DNA from: Oscillospiraceae bacterium | GTDB taxonomy: Bacteria; Bacillota; Clostridia; Oscillospirales; Ruminococcaceae | Reading direction: 5' to 3' | DNA length: 42,314 nt | Assembly (NCBI GenBank): GCA_017481565.1 | Contig: JAFUOZ010000094.1 | Location: 1 to 42,314 of the forward strand | In this document: in pieces, positions 16,821 to 26,353 of the stretch | Numbering within the stretch: position 1 is the first letter of the stretch | Layout of the letters: each line of letters begins with the position of its first letter | The notes under the pieces: generated by a model | What the model was told of the DNA's origin: nothing | Databases searched by the model: none | What the model saw: only the letters and a program-made list of their open reading frames with translations | Position numbers and translations under genes: made by a program

Positions 16821-18704
16821 ATGGAGAAGAAAATTCTTGACAGAGCACAGCTGTCCGCTGAAAGAGAAGCGTATGCAAAGTGCTTTGAATTACAGAAGAA
16901 AAAGGTTCTTGTCTGCGGCGGTACAGGCTGTGTTGCAGGCGGTTCACTTGAAATTTATGAAGAGATCATCAGACTTGTAAAGGAAAAGGGACTTGTATGC
17001 GATGTTGAGCTTTGTGAGGATCCTCACGGCGAAACTGTCGGCGTAAAGAAGAGCGGCTGTCACGGCTTCTGTGAAATGGGTCCCCTTGTTCGTATCGAGC
17101 CCTTCGGTTATCTTTACACAAAGGTACAGCTTTCCGACTGTGAAGAGATCGTTGAAAAGACTATCGTAGGCGAGGAGCATATCGAGCGTCTTGCATACAA
17201 GATGAACGGCGTTGTTTACAAGGAGCAGGAGGAGATCCCCTTCTACAAGAAGCAGACACGTCTTGTTCTTGAGCACTGCGGTCATATCGATGCCACATCT
17301 ATCAGAGAATATCTTGCTATCGGCGGATATAAGGCTTTCGAAAAGGCTCTCTTTGATATGAAGTCTGAGGATATCATCAACGAGATCACAGAATCCAACC
17401 TGAGAGGAAGAGGCGGCGGCGGCTTCCCCACAGGCAGAAAGTGGGCACAGGTTGCACGTCAGACCTCTCCCACAAAGTATATCGTCTGCAACGGTGACGA
17501 AGGTGACCCGGGCGCATTCATGGACAGAAGTATCATGGAGGGCGACCCCCACAGAATGCTGGAAGGTATGATGATCGCAGGTATAGCTACAGGCGCTTCC
17601 GAAGGTTATATCTATGTTCGTGCAGAGTATCCTCTTGCGGTTGAAAGACTTAAGACGGCTATTGCACAGGCTACAGAAGCAGGTCTTCTCGGTGAAAATA
17701 TCTTAGGTACAGGCTTTAGCTTCACAATGCACATCAACAGAGGTGCAGGCGCATTCGTATGCGGCGAGGGTTCAGCTCTTACAGCTTCCATTGAAGGCAA
17801 GAGAGGTATGCCCAGAGTAAAGCCTCCCAGAACAGTAGAGCACGGTCTTTTTGACGAGCCTACAGTTCTTAACAACGTTGAGACCTTTGCAAATGTTCCT
17901 CTTATCATACTCAACGGCTCACAGTGGTATAAGGGCATCGGTCCCGAAAATTCTCCCGGAACAAAGGCATTTGCTCTTACAGGTAATATTACAAATACAG
18001 GTCTTATCGAGGTTCCCATGGGTACAACTCTCCGTGAGGTAATCTTCGAGGTGGGCGGCGGCATGAGAGGCGGCTCCGATTTCAAGGCTGTTCAGATAGG
18101 CGGTCCCTCAGGCGGATGTCTTACAGCTGATATGCTCGATCTTCCTCTCGACTTCGATTCACTTAAGAAGGCCGGCGCAATGATCGGTTCGGGCGGTCTG
18201 GTAGTTATGGACAGCAGCACCTGCATGGTCGAGGTTGCACGCTTCTTCATGAACTTTACACAGAACGAATCCTGCGGCAAGTGCGTTCCCTGCCGTGAGG
18301 GTACAAAGAGAATGCTTGAAATTCTCGAAAGAATAGTAAACGGCAACGGCCGTGACGGCGATATCGAGCTTCTTTCCGAGCTTGCAGATACAATTTCCGC
18401 AACTGCTCTCTGCGGTCTCGGCAAAACAGCCGCTTCACCTGTTGTATCAACTATTAAGTATTTCAGAGATGAGTATGAAGCTCATATTTATGATAAGAAA
18501 TGTCCCGCAGGCGGCTGCAAGAAGCTGGTTACATATGTTATTGATCCGGCACTCTGCAAGGGCTGCTCCAAGTGTGCAAGAAACTGCCCCGTCGGTGCAA
18601 TTTCAGGCGAGATCAAGAAGCCTTTTGTTATTGATACACAGAAATGTATCAAGTGCGGTGCTTGTGCAAGCGCATGTAATTTCAAGGCTATTTCGCAGCA
18701 GTAA
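16821..18704 (+). CDS. hydB: HydB: NuoF-like NADH-, FMN- and iron-sulfur-binding hydrogenase subunit
   Basis: 627 residues from the ATG at 16821; AAAGGA lies nine bases upstream, and alternative starts at 16803 (TTG) and 16812 sit on or before that site. Domain order: N-terminal thioredoxin-like [2Fe-2S] (Cys32, Cys37 in CGGTGC, then CHGFC); NADH/FMN-binding core with GRGGGGFPTG at 196-205 and NGDEGDPGAFMDR; the [4Fe-4S] segment ESCGKCVPCREG near 480; and a C-terminal two-cluster ferredoxin domain (CKGCSKCARNCP and CIKCGACASAC). It is the NADH-reactive, flavin-bifurcating subunit. Strongly biased codon use (AAG, GAG, GGC, CTT) marks it as highly expressed. Confidence 0.96.
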   Translation: MEKKILDRAQLSAEREAYAKCFELQKKKVLVCGGTGCVAGGSLEIYEEIIRLVKEKGLVCDVELCEDPHGETVGVKKSGCHGFCEMGPLVRIEPFGYLYTKVQLSDCEEIVEKTIVGEEHIERLAYKMNGVVYKEQEEIPFYKKQTRLVLEHCGHIDATSIREYLAIGGYKAFEKALFDMKSEDIINEITESNLRGRGGGGFPTGRKWAQVARQTSPTKYIVCNGDEGDPGAFMDRSIMEGDPHRMLEGMMIAGIATGASEGYIYVRAEYPLAVERLKTAIAQATEAGLLGENILGTGFSFTMHINRGAGAFVCGEGSALTASIEGKRGMPRVKPPRTVEHGLFDEPTVLNNVETFANVPLIILNGSQWYKGIGPENSPGTKAFALTGNITNTGLIEVPMGTTLREVIFEVGGGMRGGSDFKAVQIGGPSGGCLTADMLDLPLDFDSLKKAGAMIGSGGLVVMDSSTCMVEVARFFMNFTQNESCGKCVPCREGTKRMLEILERIVNGNGRDGDIELLSELADTISATALCGLGKTAASPVVSTIKYFRDEYEAHIYDKKCPAGGCKKLVTYVIDPALCKGCSKCARNCPVGAISGEIKKPFVIDTQKCIKCGACASACNFKAISQQ

Positions 18705-18741
18705 TTTATACGCTGCATAACTTTACAAGGAGATGAAACCG

Positions 18742-20433
18742 ATGAGCGAACAGTTTAACAATAATTTTATGATGGTTGACGATATGCCTATTCCCATCGA
18801 AGGCGAAAAAAATCTGCTTGAGATAATCCGCAAGGCAGGCATTGAGCTTCCTACCTTCTGCTATTACTCTGAGCTTTCTGTTTACGGTGCATGTCGTATG
18901 TGTATGGTTGAAAACAAGTGGGGCTCCATGGAAGCAGCTTGTTCAACCCCGCCCAGAGCAGGAATGGAGATCTATACAAATACTCCCAAGCTCAGAAAAT
19001 ACCGCAAGATGATCCTTGAGCTTCTTCTTTCCAACCACTGCCGCGACTGTACAACCTGTGAAAAGAGCGGCAAGTGCCGTCTGCAGGAGCTGGCTGCAAG
19101 ATTTGATATCCACAAGGTACGTTTTGAGAATACCTCCGCTAAGCATAAGACAGATGATTCCACACTCTGCATCACAAGAGATGCAAGCAAGTGTATCCTC
19201 TGCGGCGACTGCGTAAGAGTATGTAACGAGGTACAGCACGTAGGTGCTATCGAGTTTGCGCACAGAGGCTCAAAGATGACTGTTTCCACAGCATTTGACC
19301 TTCCTCTTGCAACTTCAAACTGCGTCGGCTGCGGTCAGTGTGCTGCTGTATGTCCCACAGCGGCTATCATCGTAAAGAACGACGCACACCGTCTCTGGAA
19401 TGAGCTTAACAATAAGGATAATCTTGTTGTTGCCCAGATCGCACCTGCTGTAAGAACTGCTGTAGCTGAATCCTTCAACTACAAGGGCGAAAACGTTATG
19501 GGCAAGATCGTTGCTTGTCTCAGAAAGATCGGCATTGACAAGGTATTCGATACATCCACAGCAGCTGACCTTACAGTTCTTGAGGAGGCTAAGGAATTCC
19601 TTGAAAGAATTGAAAAGAACGAGAATATTCCTCTGTTCACATCATGCTGTCCCGCATGGGTAAAGTTCTGCGAGAACAAATATCCTGAGCTTCTTCCCAA
19701 TGTATCTACCTGCCGCAGCCCCATGCAGATGTTTGCATCTATCATCAATGAGGAATACAAGGACTGCGGAAAACGCCTTGTAAGCGTTGCTATCATGCCC
19801 TGTACAGCAAAGAAGGCCGAAGCTGCAAGAGAAGAATTCAGAACTGCTGACGGAAAGCAGATGGTTGATTACGTTATCACCACACAGGAGCTTATCCGCA
19901 TGATAAGAGAAGCAGGTATCGTATTTGAGGATATTGAGCCTGAGGCTATTGATATGCCTTACGGTACAATTTCGGGCGCAGGTGTTATCTTCGGCGTAAC
20001 AGGCGGTGTTACCGAGGCTGTTATCAGATATGTTGCTGAGGATAAGTCTGCTTCCTCACTCCGTGCTATTGCTCTTGACGGTCCAAGAGGACTTGACGGA
20101 ATCAAGGAATTCTCCCTTCTTGCAAAGGATAAGGTTCTTAAGATCGCTGTTGTATCAGGTCTCAGCAATGCAGACGAGATCATCAGCCGCATAAAGAACG
20201 GTGAGCATTTTGATCTTGTTGAGGTCATGGCTTGTCCCAACGGCTGTATCAACGGTGCAGGTCAGCCTGTTACCTCCAAGGACGGCAAGCAGAAGCGCAG
20301 CAAGGAGCTTTACAACTCCGATAAGCTTTCTGTTCTTAAGTCTTCACAGGATAATCCTCTTATGAAGGAATTCTACGAGGGAGTACTTAAGGGCAGAGTA
20401 CATGAGCTTCTCCATGTTCATTATGCTAAGTAA
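18742..20433 (+). CDS. hydA: HydA: catalytic [FeFe]-hydrogenase subunit
   Basis: 563 residues from the ATG at 18742; AAGGAG ends nine bases before it, while the ATG at 18733 touches the site. The N-terminus is a plant-type [2Fe-2S] domain (CRMCMVENK), then the His-ligated [4Fe-4S] segment (NHCRDCTTCEKSGKC), then two [4Fe-4S] clusters (CILCGDCVRVC, CVGCGQCAAVCP). The H-cluster domain has L1 TSCCPAW (Cys302), L2 MPCTAKKAE (Cys354) and L3 VMACPNGC (Cys498, Cys502), ending NGAGQP. All catalytic ligands are present. It is shorter than the Thermotoga HydA of about 645 residues, lacking the extra C-terminal [2Fe-2S] domain. With HydBC it oxidises NADH and reduced ferredoxin together and forms H2. 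Confidence 0.97.
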   Translation: MSEQFNNNFMMVDDMPIPIEGEKNLLEIIRKAGIELPTFCYYSELSVYGACRMCMVENKWGSMEAACSTPPRAGMEIYTNTPKLRKYRKMILELLLSNHCRDCTTCEKSGKCRLQELAARFDIHKVRFENTSAKHKTDDSTLCITRDASKCILCGDCVRVCNEVQHVGAIEFAHRGSKMTVSTAFDLPLATSNCVGCGQCAAVCPTAAIIVKNDAHRLWNELNNKDNLVVAQIAPAVRTAVAESFNYKGENVMGKIVACLRKIGIDKVFDTSTAADLTVLEEAKEFLERIEKNENIPLFTSCCPAWVKFCENKYPELLPNVSTCRSPMQMFASIINEEYKDCGKRLVSVAIMPCTAKKAEAAREEFRTADGKQMVDYVITTQELIRMIREAGIVFEDIEPEAIDMPYGTISGAGVIFGVTGGVTEAVIRYVAEDKSASSLRAIALDGPRGLDGIKEFSLLAKDKVLKIAVVSGLSNADEIISRIKNGEHFDLVEVMACPNGCINGAGQPVTSKDGKQKRSKELYNSDKLSVLKSSQDNPLMKEFYEGVLKGRVHELLHVHYAK

Positions 20434-20452
20434 TATTATTAAATAATACTGA

Positions 20453-20487
20453 GGGTCACATCTTTTTGTCAGATGTGACCCTTTTTT
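20453..20487 (+). terminator. Rho-independent terminator of the hyd operon
   Basis: Perfect 11-bp stem 20453-20463/20471-20481 (GGGTCACATCT with AGATGTGACCC), 7-base loop and T-run. Confidence 0.95.
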
Positions 20488-20490
20488 ATT

Positions 20491-22014
20491 TTAGTTTTCA
20501 AGAATAATGTTGCAGGAAGCCTCTTTCCTGTTTTTTGATAATCCTCCCAGCAGATAATATACAAGTGCCGCAGTTATTGCCTTTGCCGCAAGAGGAAGTA
20601 TTCCCTCATCAGTCGGCAGAAGCATTCCCATTACTTCACCGCAAAGACAACATACCGCTGCCTTCATAACAGGGATTATTATAAATCCTATAAGATCAAA
20701 TTTAAGCCTTGCCGCACGGCATACAGCGATTATCCTTACAATATTGCTGATGCAGTTGCTTGCGTAATATGAGATTATCACACCGCCGAAGCCTATTCGG
20801 GGGACGAAAATTATCACACAGCCAATACGGACGATATATTCAAAAAGTGAATTTACCGTGCTGAAATTCTGCTTTCCCATGCCCTTTAAAAGACCTTCCA
20901 GAATAAATTCCAGATAGATAAAGGGAATAACAGGAGCAAGTATTTTAAGAGAACGGCTTACCAGTTCATCTGAAGGACACATTATCCTTCCCAGACTGCT
21001 TCCGAAGCACAAAAACATTCCCGAAATGAAAAAGGAATAGGAAAAGCATTTTCTGAAGCTTTCACCGATAAGCCTTTCAAGCCGCTCCCTGCCTGCCCTT
21101 AAAGCAGCAGCTGCTTCGGGTATCATTATATTTGACATACTGCTCATGGCTACGGCAGGAAAGAAAATTGCAGGTATTATCATAGCCTCGAACATTCCGT
21201 ACTGACTGAGTGCTTCATCTGCAGAGGTATTATATCCCAGAAGTGTTGCGGGAACTATCGCTTCATTTGCGGCAGACATTATCATCTGTACATATCCGCT
21301 GACCACAATAGGCAGATTTGCTTTCATATAGGCTCTGCCGTTTTCAAGTATGCATTTATCCGAAAGCCGTCTGCTGTATGTATGTATACTGTGAACAAAG
21401 CTGCATACATAATATATACAGCTTGCTATCTCCCCTACGCATACGGAACACGCTGTTATCACATAAAAATTCATATCACGGGGAATAAACATAAGTGCTG
21501 CCATAACTGCCCATTTCAGTGCAAATTCCGTTATATCGCCTCTCATAGGCACCTTTATTTTCCGCAGTCCGTGAAAATAACCCTTTATGCATGAGCCTAC
21601 CGCTGCGGGAGTAAGCGAAAAGGACAGTATCCTTACAGCAAGTCCCAACTCGGGGGATTTTAAAATATTCACCGCTATATGATCGGAAGCGGCAAAGGAT
21701 ATTACCGAAAAGCTGCCCGACAATAAAAGTGAAAATGTCAGGCTCATTCTCATAACATGGAATATATTTCCGCCGTTTTCGTTTTCCTCCGACACAAAAC
21801 GGCTTGTACTTACAAAAATATTGCCGTTTGCAAGTATCATGATACAGCTGAAAAAGGACATTATCAGGGACATTATCCCCACAGCAGCCGTACCTGCCGT
21901 ATCGGACAGCTTTACATTGAATATCAGTCCCAGTGCTTGCAGTGCCATGGACAACACAGTAAGCAGTATCGTATCTCTGGTAACCGTATCTTTTTTTCTG
22001 TTTTCTCTGTTCAC
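20491..22014 (-). CDS. MOP-superfamily flippase (MurJ/SpoVB-like polysaccharide or lipid carrier exporter)
   Basis: 507 residues with about 12-14 hydrophobic helices and the PST/SpoVB pattern (GIMSLIMSF near residue 46, SFSLTPAAVGSCIKGYFHGLRK near 130, and GAL/GFGGVIISYY helices near the end). Proteins of this group flip lipid-linked sugars such as lipid II or polysaccharide repeat units. Divergent murD suggests a cell-wall role, but the family has many substrates. The start is a GTG at 22014 with a weak GAAAGAG site; no ATG is available close by. Confidence 0.85.
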   Translation of the reverse strand: MNRENRKKDTVTRDTILLTVLSMALQALGLIFNVKLSDTAGTAAVGIMSLIMSFFSCIMILANGNIFVSTSRFVSEENENGGNIFHVMRMSLTFSLLLSGSFSVISFAASDHIAVNILKSPELGLAVRILSFSLTPAAVGSCIKGYFHGLRKIKVPMRGDITEFALKWAVMAALMFIPRDMNFYVITACSVCVGEIASCIYYVCSFVHSIHTYSRRLSDKCILENGRAYMKANLPIVVSGYVQMIMSAANEAIVPATLLGYNTSADEALSQYGMFEAMIIPAIFFPAVAMSSMSNIMIPEAAAALRAGRERLERLIGESFRKCFSYSFFISGMFLCFGSSLGRIMCPSDELVSRSLKILAPVIPFIYLEFILEGLLKGMGKQNFSTVNSLFEYIVRIGCVIIFVPRIGFGGVIISYYASNCISNIVRIIAVCRAARLKFDLIGFIIIPVMKAAVCCLCGEVMGMLLPTDEGILPLAAKAITAALVYYLLGGLSKNRKEASCNIILEN

Positions 22015-22082
22015 CTTATCACTCTTTCTTTTCTTTACATATTTTCTGCAAAAAATTAATCTCGGATTGGCAATTTATTATG

Positions 22083-22111
22083 TTGCTATTTTCCGATAAA
22101 TGATATATAAT
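22083..22111 (+). promoter_or_regulatory. Sigma-A promoter of the murD operon
   Basis: TTGCTA at 22083-22088, a 17-base spacer, then TATAAT at 22106-22111. ACGGAGGAG precedes the ATG at 22162. Confidence 0.7.
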
Positions 22112-22161
22112 AGTATATGTATATCAAAATAATAAAATAACTTACGGAGGAGCATAATTTA

Positions 22162-23550
22162 ATGAACAAGACTGAACAGTTCTTCACAAATATAAAGAAT
22201 AAAAAGATCGCCTTTATAGGTACGGGTGTAAGCCATAACGATCTTATCGCAATGTTTATCGGAAAAGGTCTTGATGTAACCGTCTGTGACAGAAAATCCG
22301 CTGAGGATATGGGTGAGCTTTATAGCAGGCTTAAGGCTATGGGCTGTAAGTTTTCTTTGGGAGATAATTATCTTGACGCTATTTATGATATGGATATAGT
22401 TTTCCGTACTCCCGGAATGTATTATCTTCATCCTGCACTTACAAAGGCAAGAGAAATGGGGATCACTGTTACTTCTGAAATGGAGGTATTCTTTGACCTT
22501 TGCCCCTGCAGAATGATCGGTATCACAGGAACAGACGGAAAGACCACCACCACTACCATTATTTCAGAAATGCTTTCACGCAGCGGAAAAACAGTACACA
22601 AGGGCGGAAATATCGGCCGTGCGCTGCTTCCCGTTATTGAAGAGATAAATGAGGAGGATATCGCTGTTGTTGAGCTTTCAAGCTTTCAGCTTATCAGCAT
22701 GAGACGTTCTCCGGATACAGCGGTCATAACAAATATTTATCCCGATCATCTGAATGTTCACAGCGGTATGGAGGAATATATCGGGGCAAAGAAAAATCTG
22801 ATCCTTCATCAGAATGCTTTTTCACGTACTGTACTCAATATGGATAATGCAGATACAAATGCTCTTTCTGATATTGTAAGAGGTGACCTTTATAAATTCA
22901 GCACAAAGGCAGTTCCCGCAAAAGGAGCTTTTCTTGATAATGACGGAATGCTTTGCTATACCGACGGAAAAACCGTTGAAAAGATAGTCCATAAAAGTGA
23001 GATAAAAATTCCCGGAATGCACAACGTTGAGAATTATCTTACCGCTATTGCCGCTGTTTACGGAACAGTATCTGCTGAGGATATTGCCGAAACAGCACGT
23101 AATTTCGGCGGTGTTGAGCATCGTATAGAATTTGTACGCGAGCTTGACGGTGTACGCTACTACAACGACAGTATCGCAACTAGTCCTGTCAGCGTTATTG
23201 CAGGACTTAACGCCTTTGACCGCCGTCTTATAGTTATCGCAGGCGGCTCTGACAAAAAGCTGGATTACAGTCAGCTTGCCGAGCCTATCAATACAAAGGT
23301 AAAGACGCTTATCCTTCTTGGTGCAACGGCAGACAGCATTGAATCCGCTGTGCGTGCCTATAACGGATATTCCGAGGATAACTGTAAGATAATCCGTGTT
23401 TCATCAATGGAAGAAGCAGTTGAGGCTGCAAGAAATAATGCCGTTTCGGGAGATATCGTTACTCTCTCTCCCGCAAGCGCAAGCTTTGACAGCTACAGTA
23501 ATTTCGAGGAAAGGGGAAAGCATTACAAGTCAGTTGTAAATGCTCTTTGA
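22162..23550 (+). CDS. murD: UDP-N-acetylmuramoylalanine--D-glutamate ligase
   Basis: 462 residues. Mur ligase adding D-glutamate to UDP-MurNAc-L-Ala in peptidoglycan synthesis. The N-terminal nucleotide-sugar fold (KKIAFIGTGVSHNDL) is followed by the P-loop GTDGKTTTT (about 123-131), VVELSSFQL, the ITNIYPDHLNVH loop, and the C-terminal domain with GGVEHRIEF, YYNDSIATSP and LSPASASFDSYSNFEERG, which is diagnostic for MurD. Asp replaces the usual Asn in GTNGKT. It begins an operon; its stop codon overlaps the start of the next gene (TGATG). Confidence 0.95.
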   Translation: MNKTEQFFTNIKNKKIAFIGTGVSHNDLIAMFIGKGLDVTVCDRKSAEDMGELYSRLKAMGCKFSLGDNYLDAIYDMDIVFRTPGMYYLHPALTKAREMGITVTSEMEVFFDLCPCRMIGITGTDGKTTTTTIISEMLSRSGKTVHKGGNIGRALLPVIEEINEEDIAVVELSSFQLISMRRSPDTAVITNIYPDHLNVHSGMEEYIGAKKNLILHQNAFSRTVLNMDNADTNALSDIVRGDLYKFSTKAVPAKGAFLDNDGMLCYTDGKTVEKIVHKSEIKIPGMHNVENYLTAIAAVYGTVSAEDIAETARNFGGVEHRIEFVRELDGVRYYNDSIATSPVSVIAGLNAFDRRLIVIAGGSDKKLDYSQLAEPINTKVKTLILLGATADSIESAVRAYNGYSEDNCKIIRVSSMEEAVEAARNNAVSGDIVTLSPASASFDSYSNFEERGKHYKSVVNAL

Positions 23551-24569
23551 TGCAGAATATGAATATAACGGAAATTACCATGAAGCTTGCCGACTGCGGC
23601 GGTGTTTCGGGCCGTGAGGACGAAATCTCACTGTATGCTGCCGAGCTTCTGAAAAAATACACCGATGATATCACCATTGATAACGGCAGTGTTATTGCCA
23701 TGCTTGGCGACAAAAACGCAAAGCCACATATCGTTATCGATGCTCATACCGACAGAATAGGCTTTGTTTTCACCTCTGTTACAGATGGCGGATTTTTAAA
23801 GGTATCCAATGCAGGCGGTATCGATATGCGTATCCTTGCGGCACAGCAGGTCATCATAAACGGAAAAAAAGCTGTCAGAGGCGTTATATGCTCCGTGCCC
23901 CCTCATCTTAATCACGGTGAAAAAAAGGTTCCCGATATATCAGATATCTATATAGATACGGGACTTACAAAAAAGGAAGCGGAGGAGCTTATCTCTCTCG
24001 GTGATACTGTACGCTTTGCGTGTACCGCAAAAAAGCTTCTCGGAAACAGGATAACAGGCGGTGCTTTAGATGACCGTTCGGGAATTGCCGCTGTTATTTA
24101 TGCTCTTGAAAATACCGATATATCCGCTCTTAAATGCCGTGTTACCGTTGTTTTCTCCGCACAGGAGGAGATCGGTGAAAGAGGTGCTGCAGTATGCGCA
24201 TACCGTACAGCTGCTGATATTGCTCTTGCGGTAGATGTAAGCTTTGCTTATTCGGAAGGTGAGAAAAAGGATAAATGCGGTCAGCTTGGAAAGGGCTGTA
24301 TGATAGGCTATGCTCCCACATTGGACAGAGAGCTTTCACGCAGGTTTACCGAGCTTGCAAAGGCAGAAAATATCCCATATCAGACAGAGGTAATGAGCGG
24401 TACAACAGGCACAAATGCCGACAGATATTCCGTTACAAGAGACGGTATGAAGGCGGTCACTCTTTCTATCCCTCTCCGATATATGCACACGCCCTCAGAG
24501 GTCATAGACATGAATGATGTTATCAATACAGGCAGACTTATTGCCGCTTATCTGAAAGGAGTGTGCTGA
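23550..24569 (+). CDS. M42 family metallopeptidase (glutamyl/leucyl aminopeptidase-like)
   Basis: 339 residues from the ATG at 23550, whose first base is the last of the murD stop; a TTG at 23547 is also in frame. Translation is probably coupled to murD. Metal-binding motifs of M42 are present: AHTDRIGFV, GALDDRSG, the catalytic pair in QEEIGERG, an acidic ligand in AVDVS and the terminal His in YMHTPSEV. M42 enzymes form large tetrahedral cytosolic complexes that trim peptides. It is the first of two tandem paralogues. Confidence 0.9.
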   Translation: MQNMNITEITMKLADCGGVSGREDEISLYAAELLKKYTDDITIDNGSVIAMLGDKNAKPHIVIDAHTDRIGFVFTSVTDGGFLKVSNAGGIDMRILAAQQVIINGKKAVRGVICSVPPHLNHGEKKVPDISDIYIDTGLTKKEAEELISLGDTVRFACTAKKLLGNRITGGALDDRSGIAAVIYALENTDISALKCRVTVVFSAQEEIGERGAAVCAYRTAADIALAVDVSFAYSEGEKKDKCGQLGKGCMIGYAPTLDRELSRRFTELAKAENIPYQTEVMSGTTGTNADRYSVTRDGMKAVTLSIPLRYMHTPSEVIDMNDVINTGRLIAAYLKGVC

Positions 24570-24570
24570 A

Positions 24571-25605
24571 ATGGAATACAGTCTTGAAACGCTTCTTCAT
24601 GAGCTTTGCATGATAAACGGCACAAGCGGCGGCGAGGACGCTGTACGTGAATATATTATCGGAAAAATAAAGGGTCACTGTGATTATCATATCAATCCCT
24701 TAGGCTGCATTATCGCAGAGAAAAAGGGCAGAAAAAAAGCAGAAAAAAAGGTTATGATATCCGCTCACATGGACGAGGTAGGGCTTATCATAACAAATAT
24801 CCGTGACGACGGAACACTTTCCTTCGACTGTGTAGGCGGCGTTGACCCCGATGTTACGGCAGGCCGTCAGATAAGCATAAACGGTCTCTGCGGAGTTATC
24901 GGAACAACAGCTGTACACAATCTTTCCGCCGATGAAAGAAAAAAGCCTGTGTCCTTTGACAGTCTTTATATAGATATCGGTGCGGAAAACCGTGAGGAAG
25001 CCGAAAAATACATTTCTCTCGGAGACTATGGATATTTTGCGGATGATTATAATGTAAGCGGCGGAAAATTCATTACCGCAAAGGCAATAGATGACCGTGC
25101 AGGCTGTGCAATGATGATAAAGATGATCTGTGAAAATACTCTTGAATATGACAGTGTATTCACCTTTGTAGTTCAGGAGGAGGTAGGCTTAAGAGGAGCA
25201 AGAACGGCTGCATATACCGTTGAGCCCGATTATGCTATAGTACTGGAAGCAACTACCGCTGCTGATATACCTCTTGCATCGGGGAATAAAAAATGCTGTA
25301 TATGCGGTAAAGGAGCTGTTATTTCCTATATGGACCGCTCCACCGTATATGACAGAGGTCTTTATAAGGAAGCATGGCGTATATGCGAGGAAAATGATAT
25401 CCCCTGTCAGACCAAAACAATGGTAGCAGGCGGAAACGACAGCGGAGCCATACACATTTCAAAGGGCGGAGTACGTACTCTTGCTATATCCGTTCCATGC
25501 AGATATCTTCACTCTCCTTCATGTACCGCAAAGCTTTTTGACATTGAAAGCTGTTATGCACTTGCCGTTAAGCTTGCAGACCGCTGTGCAGCAGGACTTG
25601 TATGA
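24571..25605 (+). CDS. M42 family metallopeptidase, second paralogue
   Basis: 344 residues, one base after the previous gene, with AAAGGAG at its site. Ligand motifs: AHMDEVGLI, KAIDDRAG, QEEVGLRG, an acidic residue in VLEAT (Glu where the first copy has Asp) and RYLHSP. All metal and catalytic residues are retained, so both copies should be active. The pair may form a mixed assembly or have different peptide preferences (inference). It overlaps the next gene by four bases. Confidence 0.92.
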   Translation: MEYSLETLLHELCMINGTSGGEDAVREYIIGKIKGHCDYHINPLGCIIAEKKGRKKAEKKVMISAHMDEVGLIITNIRDDGTLSFDCVGGVDPDVTAGRQISINGLCGVIGTTAVHNLSADERKKPVSFDSLYIDIGAENREEAEKYISLGDYGYFADDYNVSGGKFITAKAIDDRAGCAMMIKMICENTLEYDSVFTFVVQEEVGLRGARTAAYTVEPDYAIVLEATTAADIPLASGNKKCCICGKGAVISYMDRSTVYDRGLYKEAWRICEENDIPCQTKTMVAGGNDSGAIHISKGGVRTLAISVPCRYLHSPSCTAKLFDIESCYALAVKLADRCAAGLV

Positions 25606-26330
25606 TAGAACGTATATACAATACTCCCGAAATCAGCTTTTCCAAAAGCTATTACGGCAGAAAGATACGCTCATATGCGGAAAGCTACGGCTATGCTTAC
25701 GACTTCTGCAGGATCTATCGGCTTGATGATTCGGGATATATACTGCTTAATAATTCAAACTGTGTGATCGACGGTACTCCCGATGATAATGAGGAGCTTG
25801 AATTTTTTATAAGAATGCACTCCCCTATGGGTATCGAGCTTGACAGACAGGCACTTGAGAAATTCGCTCCCGAAGGCTATGAACGGCAGGAACGGTTTAT
25901 GATAGCTATGAACAAATGCTGCTGTAAAGATAATTCCTCAGAAGATATAGTCACAAACAGGGGCTTTGAACAGATCTACCGCATACTGTCGGCTTCCTTC
26001 GGAGAAACAGACCATGACCTGTGGTATGTGGATATATCCCACCGTGTACGCCATAACACAGCTATGACGCTTCTTTATAAAAATGCCGCAGCAGCGGTAA
26101 TCGAATTTAAGGATAATGATTATGCATATATATCACAGGTTGCAACTCTTCCCGAAAAAAGAGGACAGGGACTATGCCGTCATCTGCTTGGATATATATC
26201 GGAATATCTGCTTTGTCAGGGCATAACGGGGCATATGCTGGCATATCATGATAAGGCGCTGTTTTACACACATCTGGGTTTTGAGCATATCAATGCGGAA
26301 GATGATATTTATTTTACTGTGAAAAAATGA
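25602..26330 (+). CDS. GNAT family N-acetyltransferase
   Basis: 242 residues. The C-terminal ~120 residues carry the GNAT core: YISQVATLPEKRGQGLCRHLL contains the acetyl-CoA loop (RGQGLC), ending in ALFYTHLGFEHI. The N-terminal ~120 residues are an unassigned domain rich in Tyr and acidic residues. The acceptor is unknown. It starts in the ATGA overlap with the M42 gene and its stop overlaps an upstream in-frame codon of the next gene. Confidence 0.85.
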   Translation: MIERIYNTPEISFSKSYYGRKIRSYAESYGYAYDFCRIYRLDDSGYILLNNSNCVIDGTPDDNEELEFFIRMHSPMGIELDRQALEKFAPEGYERQERFMIAMNKCCCKDNSSEDIVTNRGFEQIYRILSASFGETDHDLWYVDISHRVRHNTAMTLLYKNAAAAVIEFKDNDYAYISQVATLPEKRGQGLCRHLLGYISEYLLCQGITGHMLAYHDKALFYTHLGFEHINAEDDIYFTVKK

Positions 26331-26353
26331 GAAAAACTGAAAGGAATAATATT

